This document shows, piece after piece, positions 20,572 through 32,170 of a stretch of DNA of 64,000 nt (position 1 is the stretch's first letter; the number at the start of each line of letters is the position of its first letter). This DNA comes from Acanthosepion lycidas (lineage: Eukaryota > Mollusca > Cephalopoda > Sepiida > Sepiidae): assembly GCA_963932145.1 (NCBI GenBank), contig OZ010574.1, positions 83,361,549-83,425,548 of the forward strand, given 5' to 3'. The notes below the pieces were generated by a model, which was given only the letters and a program-made list of their open reading frames with translations, did not search any database and was not told the origin of the DNA. Position numbers and translations under genes: made by a program.

Positions 20572-20805
20572 TGACGTACCCATGATGCAGGTCTAACATA
20601 GTTGTCTTTTTAATCTGATACCAAGAGAGAAATCAGAAACTACCTCTGGCCAAATTTCTATGAAGATCTTTTGAGATGGAGATAATAACACATTTTTTTC
20701 TTTTTTATATATGTGTTCTCCCTTTATTTAGGTAATTGTTTATCATCCACTAGCAAATAATGTCAGAAAGCCTTTAATTAATTTAAAAAAATCTCTTACT
20801 CTCTC

Positions 20806-20809
<4 letters not shown>

Positions 20810-20850
<41 letters not shown>
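20810..20850. repeat. (TA)n array
   Basis: About 41 bp of TA. Confidence 0.9.
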
Positions 20851-20852
<2 letters not shown>

Positions 20853-20904
20853 TGACTCTTGAATTCCTTCCCACAGATGCATTTCACTGTTTTAAGCTGT
20901 GTTT

Positions 20905-21470
20905 TTTTTTAAGCGTTTCACCCCAAGCAAGGCAGGAAGCCACTAAGACACAAGGGGTTACAGAAAATTTGGAGCAAGATCAGATAGGAGTGATAGAAGA
21001 AAGGATGAGGAGAAGGGTAGTGGATAGATCAAGGCAACTGGAGATGTCGATTGACTTGAACAGCTGGAGATTATAGCTCTCAGGGAAACTGGAATAGGGA
21101 GTTCCACGGGTGAGAGGTGCAAGACATGAAGCTATTGGAGTAGAAGAGATGGCTACATTTAATAGTTTTGACAGTGAAAGGGTGAGAGCGGGATGCCAGC
21201 CTTGTAGGGTGCTTGAACTCATGAAGTCTGGGAACCAGCAAATGCAGCTCTTCGGAGCAATTGCCATGAAAGTATTTGTAAAATAGACAGAGAGAGGTGA
21301 TGGCATGTCTGTGAGAAAGTGACTGTAGACGAGATGCCAGAGCAGGGCCAATTATATTGCATATCCGCCTCTGTAGCCTATCAAGAACCTAGAGGCAAAC
21401 AGAAAGGGCTCCAGACCATATATGGTTGTTATCCTTGTTCAAAAGCCCTTCATCCCTTCTATTGGGGATC
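20905..21470 (-). mobile_element. LINE family D (L2/CR1-like), C-terminal end and 3' UTR
   Basis: A minus-strand frame without a start codon stays open for about 110 codons: VLDRLQRRICNIIGPAL, LCLFYKYFHGNCSEELH, SHPFTVKTIKCSHLF, SNSFMSCTSHPWNSL. Upstream NHIWSGALSVCL is still readable. The 3' end CTTGCTTGGGGTGAAACGC is followed by an A run (T run on the plus strand at 20905-20912). This is the best preserved family D copy here. Confidence 0.82.
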
Positions 21471-23085
21471 TTATTCTCCCCTCTCTCTAGATCCTTTGGG
21501 ATATCTATTTCCTGAACAACTTGTAGCCAACAATGATTTCTTCTTAGAGGAATATGCAAGTAGGGATGCCAACTCAACTTGCCCAAACTGACATCTTTCC
21601 AAGCTGTAAACTGTGTCTCCAGTTGTCACCAAAACTTTTCTGTGGTTATCATCTCGTCTGTTCTTAGAGGTTACTGAAATACATCTGTTTGATACTTTGG
21701 TACATATCATCAATGATGCTTTTAGCTGTTTAGTTATGAGGGGGTTTCAAGTCTTTCAACATCATACTCCCTCTCATCAGTGACCTATCTGATACTGATT
21801 AGCTATCAAATTGTGTGCCATCCATTAGCTACAACTTTCCTCACTTTTAAATCACACACTATGACTCCTCTTAGCAATTTATAGTCCAGTTACGGATAAC
21901 TTCCAGTTTACTAGCCATTTGCACTCTTCCATAAAAAAGGAAGCAAACACAGTAACAGCTTTGCTCTGGAAAGAAATATGGCAACACTCAGAATGAAGTG
22001 GTAATTAATGATCTTTGTTTCCCTTACTGAGATTTATATATCTACACACATGCAAATGCACACATGAAACCGATTCTACTCACTCTTATCTTATTTCCAT
22101 TGATGTTAATCATTCAATCATCAAAAAAAAAAAAATTTAACACCCTCCCCATTTATCCATTGTGTATATATATATACACCCCCACCTAAAAAAAAAGTAA
22201 CTCTGGTAAGAGGGCAAACAAGCGTTAGATCTTAGCCACAAATTACCCACGAGGAACATTAGGTCAGGGTACCCTAATTCTGTCTCCTAGTCGAGATTTC
22301 ATTGTTGGTTGTAGTTTTAGGTCATACCTAAGACCCATTTTCCAGTTCCCTCAAAAAAAATATCAACTATCAACTGCAACTTCCCCTCACTTCTTTCCTG
22401 ACTGCCTGTCACTTGACCTTTTAAACCATAACCATCTAGAGGCTTCTTCTGCTGTCATTGTTATTGAGTGAATGACCTTGATCATTTCTAACCCTCTTAT
22501 TCCTAATGTTGAAGTTTTTTCAAAAACTAAAATACTTTCATAATGACTGAATGATCTGTCAAATCACAAAGCAGAAAATTCAGTGTTTATATATTTGGGA
22601 AAAGAAATATTGTCTCCTTGATTACTATAAAATCTGAAATCACAAATTTATCTGAATCCATAGACTGGTTTATCACACAAGAAGAAATGAAGCTATGTTT
22701 GAAAATTTATAAGAGGCAGTGAGGAAAAGTTCTGGGCTTCACCAAAACCTAATCAAATGACTAAAAATCAGAATTCCTTTTTTTGGAGTTACCTATTTTT
22801 ATCCTTACCATGTTGCCTTCTCAGTGTAGGTAAAATTTTGAAATATTGTATCAGTATCTATGGTCTTGGTTGACTTGTGCATTTTGGTATTAGCGAAAAG
22901 GTTACTCAAGTGTAGATTGGCATGCAATGAAAAATAGTATTTGAGAATAAATTATGAAAATAATAGGCTCTTTTTTCATGCACAATAGATATATTGTTTG
23001 TAAAATCCATTTGACTACCTCCATCTAATACATATGTAATATATTATCTCTCTAATAAATAAGCTTGCATCTGCATATTTATATA
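21471..23085. other. Spacer of mixed complexity
   Basis: 21471-21720 may be an upstream continuation of LINE D but no motif is clear. 22170-22400 contains a GC-richer segment around GGTCAGGGTACCCTAA whose origin I cannot tell. The rest is AT-rich. Confidence 0.35.
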
Positions 23086-23183
23086 TTAGGTTGGTGCAAA
23101 AATAATGATGTAATAATGTTGTTTTTTGACGTATTTTTTAACGTCAAAAAACAACATTAGTACGTCATTATTTTTGAACCAAC

Positions 23184-23187
<4 letters not shown>
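23086..23187. mobile_element. Mariner-type MITE 2 (102 bp)
   Basis: TTAGGTTGGTGCAAAAATAA at the left, the inverse at the right with one mismatch, TA at 23084-23085 and 23188-23189. The inner part GTTTTTTGACGT/ACGTCAAAAAAC makes the whole unit a near-palindrome. A (TA)n array starts at its right end. Confidence 0.92.

Positions 23188-23236
<49 letters not shown>
23188..23236. repeat. (TA)n array abutting MITE 2
   Basis: About 49 bp of TA whose first repeat is the MITE target site. Confidence 0.9.
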
Positions 23237-23239
<3 letters not shown>

Positions 23240-23988
23240 GTAAATGTGAACACTGAGGTCAGCACTGAGTAGTGACACTTGCTTGAACACAATCAAGATT
23301 ACATTCAAGCATGAAACAGACTGTTATCACTTGATGTTGATAGCGATCACACTGAGTATTTAAGAAATCTTAAAGAAAATTTTCCTTCTGACAAGAATTT
23401 AACCTGCATCCCTCCTTGAATGAGAAACCATCACTTAATCTGCTTTGTTTTACTAGATCACAGTACAGCAAGGCTCTATTTCCCCTGGGTGACTGAATTA
23501 CTTTATTTATTTATGTTTTTGAGTTGCTTAAGCCACATTAACTTCCATTTTTGATTTTAAGATTTAGTCAAATTTGAGTACAGCTGCTTACAAATGTTTT
23601 CCTTATAAAAGAAATTATTTACTTCTAATATTTCTTTTGACATTGTACATGTAAATCTTAAAGTGAATGGCATATTTAATATATAATCATAGGTTAAATA
23701 ATATAACAGAATTGGTGAAGAAGTTTTAAAAACAAGAAGTAACTAGAAATCTTAGAGATATTAACGATATGATATTTAAATAAAGTCAATATTAAAAAAT
23801 GTATTTTTTCATTTCCCTCCTCACCAGCAGTCTATTTATATATGGTATAACTATAAATCTATACATTATTTTTTATTAGTAACTTAGAACTTTGAACAGT
23901 ACTCAGCTTACTTAATTTTAGTGCAAAAATTAGTACTCATGTTGCTTCAATGTTTGTTTAAATTTTTTATGCTTGGGTTTAATAGATA
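23237..23988. other. AT-rich spacer
   Basis: No recognised feature. Confidence 0.35.
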
Positions 23989-24089
23989 TTAGGTTGGTGC
24001 AAAAATAATGACGTAATAATGTCGTTTTTTGACATATTTTTAACGGCAAAAAACGACATTATTACGTCATTATTTTTGCACCAACCTAA
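23989..24089. mobile_element. Mariner-type MITE 3 (101 bp)
   Basis: Same ends as MITE 2; TA at 23987-23988 and 24090-24091. The arms pair almost perfectly (GACGTAATAATGTCGTTTTT with its inverse), with one transition in the inner arm. Confidence 0.93.
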
Positions 24090-25130
24090 TATAAAGGAAA
24101 GAAATTTCAGTATAACTAAACTAGTTAAATACAGTATAAAATAATATATGTTTGGGCAATTTTATTTCTTCCTTTTCGTTGTTCTTTAAGTCAGAACAAC
24201 ATAAATTGATGTTTTATTTCCAAGGATAAAAACACTAGCAAAGTGTAGATATGTGCTACATGCCTTCTTTTCAACCCTGAAATGAAAAGCTAGTGGATTT
24301 TACAAAAGCAGACTTTAGTCATAAGTCCAAGACTTCATATTACAAGAAGCTGTGCTTTACACAAATGTCAAGAAAGCCTCTTCTCTTGATGATGTCTACC
24401 CACAAACTGTTACCTGTATTGACTGAGCTTCACTAACTGGTTGTTATGGGTTACATTACCAGCCAAGCAAGGTGCATACTAATTAGGGAAAAGAAGGGAA
24501 AGTTAACTCACTAGTAGAAATAAAAACAAAAACAGGAGAATACAATGTAGGAAACTTTCAAATTGAGAATAGAAATGAGGTAAAATGTTAGTGGTCTTCT
24601 CAGAAAAGTAAAGAAGCCATAAATGGTTTGCTGTAACCTAAATAAATAAACTAAAAATATAAGTGGCTTTATAATTGCCAGTACTGTTAAAGATGACACT
24701 GCTAAAGTAAAATTAATACAGGAAGTGATCATAGAATGGTAGCTTACAAAGAATGATATCTGAAAGTAAATATATTCTAATAAGATCAGAGAGAACATTA
24801 TCAAATTTCAGGTAAATACTAAGAACAAATTCCAGAGTTAGTGAAATAAGAAAAATAAAATAGAAAATATGAATAGCAAACTGTAAACTCTATTAAGGAA
24901 GTAACAAAAATTTAAGAGAAAATGACCAGAAATAGCAATAACAAAGAGAGAGATTTGAAAGTCAACACTGAAACTGATGAAAAAAATATGGTTGTAATTA
25001 CTAAGACAGATAAAATTAAAAATATAGAAATAAAAAATTAATGAAAAGATGATACAAAAACATTATAGATAAACTGAAAACAGGAGATGCTTGAAACATA
25101 GTTTTTCACCATCTTACAATAGAACAACAT
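24090..25130. other. A-rich spacer
   Basis: Strongly A-rich on the plus strand from 24500. The 97-codon minus frame at 24511-24804 is Phe/Leu/Ile-rich as expected from composition. No gene called. Confidence 0.35.
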
Positions 25131-26400
25131 TTCTGTAAGCCTCCTCTTCATTTGCAAGGAAAGTGTGAGAACTGATATTACATAGCAGTTCTTTGTTTCT
25201 TATGATATTTTCCTGTTTTTTAATACTTTGTTTAGCTTTTAGAAGCCATCTTCCACTATTCCAATATGCCTACAGGTCTCTGCATCATATTTCCCATTAT
25301 GTCTTACAACACACTCCAGATGTTTAAACATCTGTACTGGATTCTGATGTCTGCAATCCATAACTCACACCTTGAGCTTGATGACAATGGATTGTATCTT
25401 TTTACAGTTAACAATCTTTCCCACTTTCCTTTATTACTTTGTCTAGGAGTTCTTGCAGTTTCACTTCTTCCATCAGCACAGTCATCTGTGGTTATAGAAA
25501 AATAAATAATAAGAAAAGTACAATTTTCCCATCTCTAAAAATAGATATTTTGACCAACCAATCAGAATGCTTTTACGACCTGGATATAAAGGCACAAGCC
25601 AATGAGAAGTAGAGTAGCCTTTTCAAGGTGGATCTATAAGTGTGTATATAAATATATGGTTAATTAGCCAAAACCAGAATTGATAAATAAATTTTATCCA
25701 TTTTTCAATATTGTGGTCATCATAAAATCCAAATGTGAAATTTGCATGACCATCTGTCAACTTGAGAAAACTGCACTGTCCTGCTATATGTAAAAACATA
25801 TCATCTTTCTTTCATCACCGTTTTAAGCCATTTAGCCCACTGCTATAATTTAAAAAATGTACCTTCCTTCACCAACATTATAAACAAGCAGCAACTACTA
25901 CATTTGAATATACATACATATATTTGCTTCCTTCTGGATTCTTCTTCTCTCTCTCTGACTCTCTTATGTGCCAGGGCTGTTACACTTGGAGTCTTAAAAC
26001 TTCAACTCTACCCTTCAATATTATTACATTGTGAAATATAAAGGTTTATTTTGTATTTTTCAACATTTTGTGCTTTTTCTTTAATCATTACACAAGACCA
26101 ATATAGACACAAAGTAATTGTACTTTATATATGGAGGTAACAGATATTGTCAGAAGATAACCTTCATAAATCTTCCATACATCTATATATCTTATGTTTT
26201 TAAGATTGTGTTTACTGATAATAAATCCTTGTAGGACTTCTAGTTCTCTGAAAATCACCTCATTGTATATCTTGAATAAATCCTGTTCAATGACACCTCC
26301 TTGTTGTATATGTCTTCCTCTTTTAGTGTATTTTCTTAAATCATTTTCTAATCACATGCAGACTATTTGTCCCCAGTAAATGTTCTGGATTATTTTAATA
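25131..26400 (-). mobile_element. LINE family B, RT split by a ~690-bp insertion
   Basis: Minus strand 26400-26190 gives IYNEVIFRELEVLQGF and HNLKNIRY, leading into the catalytic box. The frame resumes at about 25488 with TVLMEEVKLQELLDKV, and decayed remnants of the following region run to 25131. The break falls inside the Y-A-D-D box. The inserted 25489-26190 contains CCAAT (GACCAACCAATCAGAATG, AAGCCAATGAG) and a TATA-like GGATATAAAGGC, suggesting an LTR or other promoter-bearing element. No target duplication is obvious. Confidence 0.6.
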
Positions 26401-26649
26401 TCTTTCCTAAATGCATTAAGTTTTCATAACAGTTCCATTGTTTATTTTGTATTTGATATAAAAAGAAATTTGACTCAAGAGAACATGTACCAGTCTTGAA
26501 CACAATTTAATGGCAGGGTATTAACAAAAATTATATAACAGCTAACTAGAAAGAACTGCAACATTTTTACGAAACAAAAACACAGATGAAATAAGGATTG
26601 AAAAAAATGATATGATTACACTTCAACAATTTACACTAGATGTTGAAAG

Positions 26650-27160
26650 TTCTGCTATGTATTTATAGATTCTTGATAAAATACAAATAAGAATCTGCAA
26701 TGTTATTGACTATGACCTGGTATCTCATCTTCAGTCATTTATTCACCACTGTCGTGTAGCTTCTCTGTGCCTTTTAATATTTTCATGGTAATTGTTCTAA
26801 TGAGCTTTCCTCTTTGGTACTTAGACTTTGTTAATGTAAGTCCAGTACTAGATTGGTGGAAAGGCGTCATCATCTTACAGTCAGAAGGGCTAGATGCAAC
26901 CATAACTTCTATGATAACTGCTTCACTCTCACTTTTCTTGCTTGTGGAAATCTCTTCTGTCTTCTTGCTTCTCAGTCAATTTCGATCTTCAAAAATTTAA
27001 ATGCAATGCCAACCATTATCTTCTGTCTTCTTAATTCCTGTTCTTTTATTGTTCACTATCCGTAATAATCTTTTCTTTTTCTCATATTATCTCACACCCA
27101 GTAACCTTATACATCTTAATAGCTTTATTGCCTTGCTTGTAGTGAAATGATTGAAAACAA
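26650..27160 (+). mobile_element. LINE family D, C-terminal end
   Basis: Decayed plus-strand frames read LDKIQIRICNVIDYDL, HLQSFIHHC, and a diverged SLFLLVEISS region. The 3' part TTTATTGCCTTGCTTGTAG and GTGAAATGA corresponds to the family D end. Confidence 0.65.
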
Positions 27161-28043
27161 ATCTCAAGAAAAATGAACTGAAGAGATATGGGAGTCAGTT
27201 TTACTAAGAAGTATCACAGTTACAAGAATTTAGTTAATGGGGAATGTCTCCCAACGAGTTTAAAATGAAGGGAAAAATAAAATGGTCACTTTATGTACAA
27301 ACACATATTTAATTTTTTTGTATTTCTTTTTTTTTTTTTTTTACTTGTTATAAAGTTGTTTTCTGTTCCAGATACATAAAAATGATTTTGTTTTATTCAC
27401 TGGTTGTATCTCACATGAAATGTTTTAATCTTCCTGTTTCTTTTTCTTTCAATCTCTCTCTCTTGTAACTTTTTTTTTCAACTCCTACTACAATGTTAGA
27501 GTGAGTGAAGTATGGTGAAGTCAGTTGCAAGTTTTAGGCAGAATGATCATGTGGCCTTGTCTCAAAGTTGTTTAGAGAATGACCTTTAAAAGTTTCAACT
27601 GTATTAGTAATAACAGGTGAAAAACACTAATTCTTGTCACAGGTTCATGCATTTTCTTGCAAAATGACTACTAATACAATGTAACATAATTCAAAACAAT
27701 ACTGAATAAAAAGTGATAAAAACTTGAATGAAGCAGGCTAAGTATAACATCTAGAGGCATTGGTTAATGTAAATTTAAATGTAAATGTTGAACATTTAAA
27801 TCTCTTTAACATCTCAATGTCAGCTGTAACCATGATGAGTTGTAATTCTCCTCCCCAACTTTTTTCTTCCTCTCTGAATGAAATGCCTCACTACTTAGTT
27901 CTTCCTGGAATTAAATCTCACTACTCACTTTTGCATTTTGTCATTTTTTTTCTCTCTGTTATTCTGATCTTGATTCATTTTTTTATACTTTGTCTGAAAA
28001 GAAAGCAAAGAAAAATTATTAGAATCAATATATTATAATTTGA

Positions 28044-28048
<5 letters not shown>
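27161..28048. other. AT-rich spacer
   Basis: The 92-codon plus frame at 27760-28038 has a hydrophobic C-terminal half but no motif or neighbour supporting a gene. Confidence 0.35.
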
Positions 28049-28134
<86 letters not shown>

Positions 28135-28364
28135 AATTGGGAACAAATACAAATTGAAATCTGACAAAATGATAGGATAAAGAACTAATACGAAACATTT
28201 ATAAATCTAACATGTTACACTTTTAAGAAAGCTTCATCGGTGAATATGAGATGGAGAAAAAATCTGTTCGTTTTATTTTTGTGTTGGTTGATCTTCATTG
28301 GTCAAGTAGGATTCATGTGCATTTCATTTGTTAACTGGAATTAGTATAATTAATGCATTCTGAA

Positions 28365-28402
<38 letters not shown>
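28049..28402. repeat. (CT)n(TA)n at 28049-28131 and (TA)n at 28368-28402
   Basis: A C run leads into about 30 bp of CT and about 50 bp of TA; a second TA run lies 237 bp on. Confidence 0.9.
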
Positions 28403-28407
<5 letters not shown>

Positions 28408-28449
28408 ACAATATTTATGGGGAAGAGTGCTCAGTATCAGAGATTTATA

Positions 28450-28549
28450 TTAGGTTGGTGCAAAAATAATGACGTAACAATGTCGTTTTTTGACATTTTT
28501 TAACGTCAAAAAACAACATTATTACATCATTATTTTTGCACCAACCTAA
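28450..28549. mobile_element. Mariner-type MITE 4 (100 bp)
   Basis: Same ends and interior as MITE 3; TA at 28448-28449 and 28550-28551. A few arm mismatches (GTAACAATG opposite CATTATTAC). Confidence 0.92.
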
Positions 28550-28551
28550 TA

Positions 28552-29168
28552 GATAGTATGGACATAAGAATCAACAGTTTTGAGCTGGATATTCTATTGA
28601 GGCATGAAACTTACAATTACTTATATCCACACACTCTGTATGCATATATATAATATAGTTTTAAAGTCTACTATATTTATCAGGTAAAATTGCTGAATAT
28701 GGCATGTAGATTGTGTTCAGATATGAAGCAGACTGTGAACACTTTCTTTTTATGTTTGAAAACATTTCAGCACCCACTTATAATTTATCTATATATTAAA
28801 TTATTATTATTATATTCAATATTCTGAAAGAGTCAGTAAGATAATGTCATCATAAAAGAATCTAGAATCATCTCACTAAAATTCATCACTCATATTTACA
28901 GTGGCTGTTAGTTGAAGTAGTCTATGTGAAATTACCACAGTACAAATGTTTCATTGGGAAATATCAGTAGAAAAGGCAAAGAATGTCTATCATTTCTTGT
29001 TGAATCATGTTGAACATTGTCTCGAAATTCAGATCTGACAACTTTGAATTAAAATTTAATTCCTAAAGTCTTGGTTATTAATTGGAAATCTGCAAATATG
29101 GTGAGGCTGTATTTTCATATGACATTTTCATACACTGATGGATAACATAAAATCTAGAAGGTAGTGTA
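28552..29168. other. AT-rich spacer
   Basis: No recognised feature. Confidence 0.35.
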
Positions 29169-29800
29169 CAAGAATAACTCAAAAAGTAAATGCAATTTCT
29201 ATACAACACCTTTATTTCCACTTATGAAGAATAAATGTCACTTTTGACATAGCACCCACCCACTTCCTGAACAGTGATACACTTTTTGGTATCATTCAAC
29301 AAGCTTCTTTATCTTTTCTTTTTGTTTGCTCATGTCATGTTTGCACCACTTACTTGTTTGAGATTCCAATGTGAACAAAGTTTACTCTTTTCAAAGCCAT
29401 CATAGACTATGGCTTGTGCTATCTCCACCCCTGGAAGTGTTCTCCCATGCACAATGTTGATAGATAATTGGATCAGTTTTCATTCATTACACTTCACATT
29501 TTAAAGCATTCTACCCACATATGCACCTTTTGTTGATTCATGGTACACGTACTATACTGCATGAATTTTCTCTCTTCTTTGACTTTCTCTGCCCCCCAAA
29601 AGTGCACTACTGCATGTTTTTCCTTGATGATATAATTGTTGAGTAGAGCATCCATATCTCTGACTGTATTGCTTCTTGAATGATAGGATTCTTTATGCAG
29701 TTAAATACCTGTCATCCCATGCATAGTGTTGGGCATTATTGCCTTTCTGTTGTTGTTAATGTGTAATTTCCAAATTGCATTTACTTTATGATTTACTCTC
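29169..29800 (-). mobile_element. Mariner-like element, internally deleted (632 bp)
   Basis: TA at 29167-29168 and 29801-29802. Inverted ends of about 30 bp share AAAGTAAATGCAATTT. On the minus strand the N-terminal transposase part is readable (IIKEKHAVVHF, MNQQKVHMWVECFK) and later a short C-terminal match (KKCITVQ..GGCYVK). The whole DD(D) catalytic core between them is absent. It is a deletion derivative that could only move if supplied with transposase from elsewhere. The protein resembles the SETMAR/Hsmar-type mariner group by recall, not by search. Confidence 0.72.
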
Positions 29801-29802
29801 AT

Positions 29803-30102
29803 AAAAATGCTTCCCATGATCCTTCAGCACCTTGCTTGATCACAGTCATTATCTGATAGCACAACTGGTTTTTTTACAGCCAGATATATAAGAAATTTCA
29901 TATATATGTATATATATATATATTTATATTCGGGAAATAGGTATGGAATACCGTCTTTGGTTTGATAACCATAAAAAAAACTATCAAAGACAATAACAAC
30001 ATAACTGTAGTAGTACATTTTATATTTCCAACTTCTCATCAGAAAAAATATCAAAGCATATGTAATTATATTTGCTTGAAATTATATATTCCCTCATATA
30101 GG

Positions 30103-30144
<42 letters not shown>

Positions 30145-30327
30145 CAGTTTGGAAAACTTCTACTCTGACATGTTTTGATCATGGACTAGCATTATTAGAA
30201 AAATAATTTGATTTCTCAGGAACAAAAACTAAATGATTGAGAGAAAACAGGATTGAAGTTAAGAATGCAAATGCTTGATTTTTACTTTACCATTTAGGTT
30301 TTAACTAATTTATTTCGTGGTGGTGGG
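29803..30327. other. Spacer with two short TA arrays and a palindrome
   Basis: TA at 29897-29921 and 30106-30138. TATATTCCCT and its inverse AGGGAATATA (30085-30109) form a short hairpin before the second array. Confidence 0.5.
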
Positions 30328-30448
30328 GTTCTCATAGCTACATCACACTGAAGGACTGGCTCCCATAAAATCACCAATGTTAAGCAATGTTGAGCTTGGT
30401 TATTATCTAGATGGTTGACCACTTAGGAATACCATATGCTATAAACTT
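30328..30448 (+). pseudogene. 5S rRNA-like segment, directly upstream of a SINE
   Basis: 121 bp with the length and order of a 5S rRNA. AATCACCAATGTTAAGCAAT corresponds to the GATCACC..AGTTAAGCAAC stretch; GATGGTTGACCACTTAGGAA and TACCATATGCTATAAACTT correspond to the conserved 3' part containing the internal promoter and the terminal stem. About 30 differences from a metazoan 5S make it non-functional as rRNA. It may be an inserted 5S pseudogene or the 5' module of a 5S/tRNA chimeric SINE. Confidence 0.8.
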
Positions 30449-30725
30449 GAATGTGCAGGTGGTGTAATAGATAATCGCAAAATTGTTAATTGGAGAGCTG
30501 AGGCCCAATTCCAGTTGGGTTCTTTCTATTCACTTGCACACAAATATTCTTGGGAATCCACTTCTTCTCCCCTCAGATATTTGTTAATTGTTAAGACTTA
30601 TATCACTAAATCATCATTATCTGCACACCGCCTGCAAAAAAAAACATTCTTACAATCTGAAAAAAATATTTTCTGGCTTTAAATAACCAGTAAAGAGTTG
30701 ACACATTGTAGAAAATGAATGAATT
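30449..30725 (+). mobile_element. SINE family S1, tail type T1, fused to 5S-like segment
   Basis: Head GAATGTGCAGGTGGTGTAAT begins at the base after the 5S-like end. Central domain TTCACTTGCACACAAATATT, tail T1 (ACATTCTTACAATCTG, GGCTTTAAATAACCAGTAAA). Confidence 0.68.
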
Positions 30726-31116
30726 ACTCAACTGAGTATTTTTTTTAGTTTATTCTATTTATTTTTATTTTTCTATGATTTATGGCAAAATAAAATAAAA
30801 ATTATAAAAAATAAAAAATAATTATAAGAAAATGAGATAAAATTAGTTAATATCTAATTTCTCTATCATTCATTCAGTCAAGGCTGACTGCATTCACTGA
30901 TCATTATAAACTCCTTGATCCATTCATTTGTTCTTTATTTTGTGTTTTTCCTGGGTTGCATACAGTTTTGAAATCAAAGTTGACGTTCTCATAGACTTGT
31001 TGCCACCCAAGAATTTCTACCTTTGCCAAGGGTATTTGCATGAAAGTGAATGTAACAAAATTTAATTGAAATGCAAAAGTAGCACTCCAATTTCTCTTTC
31101 CGAGCCACTTTCCTTT
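30726..31116. other. A-rich spacer
   Basis: No recognised feature. Confidence 0.35.
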
Positions 31117-31360
31117 GCTGGTGGCGTAGTGGATAGTGGTTTGGAGTGAGAAATCGGGGAGCTACATTTATATTCCAGTCGAGTTTCATTACATTCACTT
31201 TTGCATAAATCTTCTTGGAATGGATTCATCTCTTGGGAAAGGTATGGATCCATCTCTTTATTCCCCCTTAGCTATGAGTTAAATAGTAAGGCAGACTATA
31301 CTCTTCAACTTTGGGTGGAAATCATTTGAGAAGAAGGGCAACTCTGAATTCAAAACTATA
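31117..31360 (+). mobile_element. SINE family S1, tail type T2
   Basis: Head CTGGTGGCGTAGTGGATAGT, B-box-like TATTCCAGTC, centre TTCACTTTTGCATAAATCTT and TTAGCTATGAGTTAAATAG, then the T2 start (GGCAACTCTGAATTCAAAAC). Confidence 0.65.
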
Positions 31361-31361
31361 T

Positions 31362-31665
31362 GCATGGTGGAGTAATGGATAGTGGCTCAGATTGAGGAAT
31401 TGGAGAACCAAGTTTGATTTCCATTCAAATCCATTACATTCACATATGTGCTAATACCCTTGGGAAAGGTTTGAATCCTCTTCTTCTTCCCCCCGCTATT
31501 GGTTAATAGCAAGACAGACCAGGTTCTATAGCCTTGGATGGCAACTGGTCTACCTCAGAAAGAAATAGCAACCTAATGCAGGAAAAAATCTGCCTCGTCA
31601 GTCATGTATCAAAAGATACATGATCGCTTACACGTGTATCATGCATGGCACATAACTGACTGGTG
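31362..31665 (+). mobile_element. SINE family S1, tail type T2
   Basis: Second copy in tandem: GCATGGTGGAGTAATGGATA head, TAGCCTTGGATGGCAACTGG tail. A palindromic end follows, with GTCAGTCATGTATC facing GGCACATAACTGAC. Confidence 0.65.
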
Positions 31666-32170
31666 TAGCCCTGGTGAAGTACACAGTATGCAACTAATGA
31701 AAGGATTGTGGGGTTTATAATGACTTTATGATTCTGACTGTAGTTGGTTAATTTCTCTAATGATACAGTTAAAGTAAAATTCAAGCATTCAGACACTTAA
31801 TGTCAATCCCGTTATCTCTCATTGATGTAAATTTTGTTCTTATGAAATTCAATTTTTTTTTCTGATGATTCTGGATCATCAGTGAAACATGTCAAAACAA
31901 ATGTTTTTTCTGAATTATATTATACATTTACAATTTAGTTGGATTTTCATCCAACTTCTTGCATTCTCATTTATAAAATGTTTATGCACAAAAACACCAC
32001 TTTTGTAGTGGAGAAAAAGTTTACGGTGTAAGAATACTAATTTACATGAAATGTGTAGTTCATGGGAAAAATGAAGAAATTTCAAACTTATTAACATTAT
32101 TTAAATGACTGCCAATTTTGAACATTTTATGAAAAAAAGCTTAATTTGCAATTTCAGTCAGGTTTCTGTT
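31666..32170. other. Spacer with CTGATGA...GAAAC motif
   Basis: 31862-31888 holds CTGATGATTCTGGATCATCA then GTGAAAC; see findings. Otherwise AT-rich. Confidence 0.4.

Noticed and set aside
22170..22400. Possible element end around GGGTACCC
   Set aside because: No second copy, no inverted ends and no coding trace in the window.
30328..30448. Functional 5S rRNA gene
   Set aside because: Too many differences in conserved loops and no terminator-like T run directly after it.
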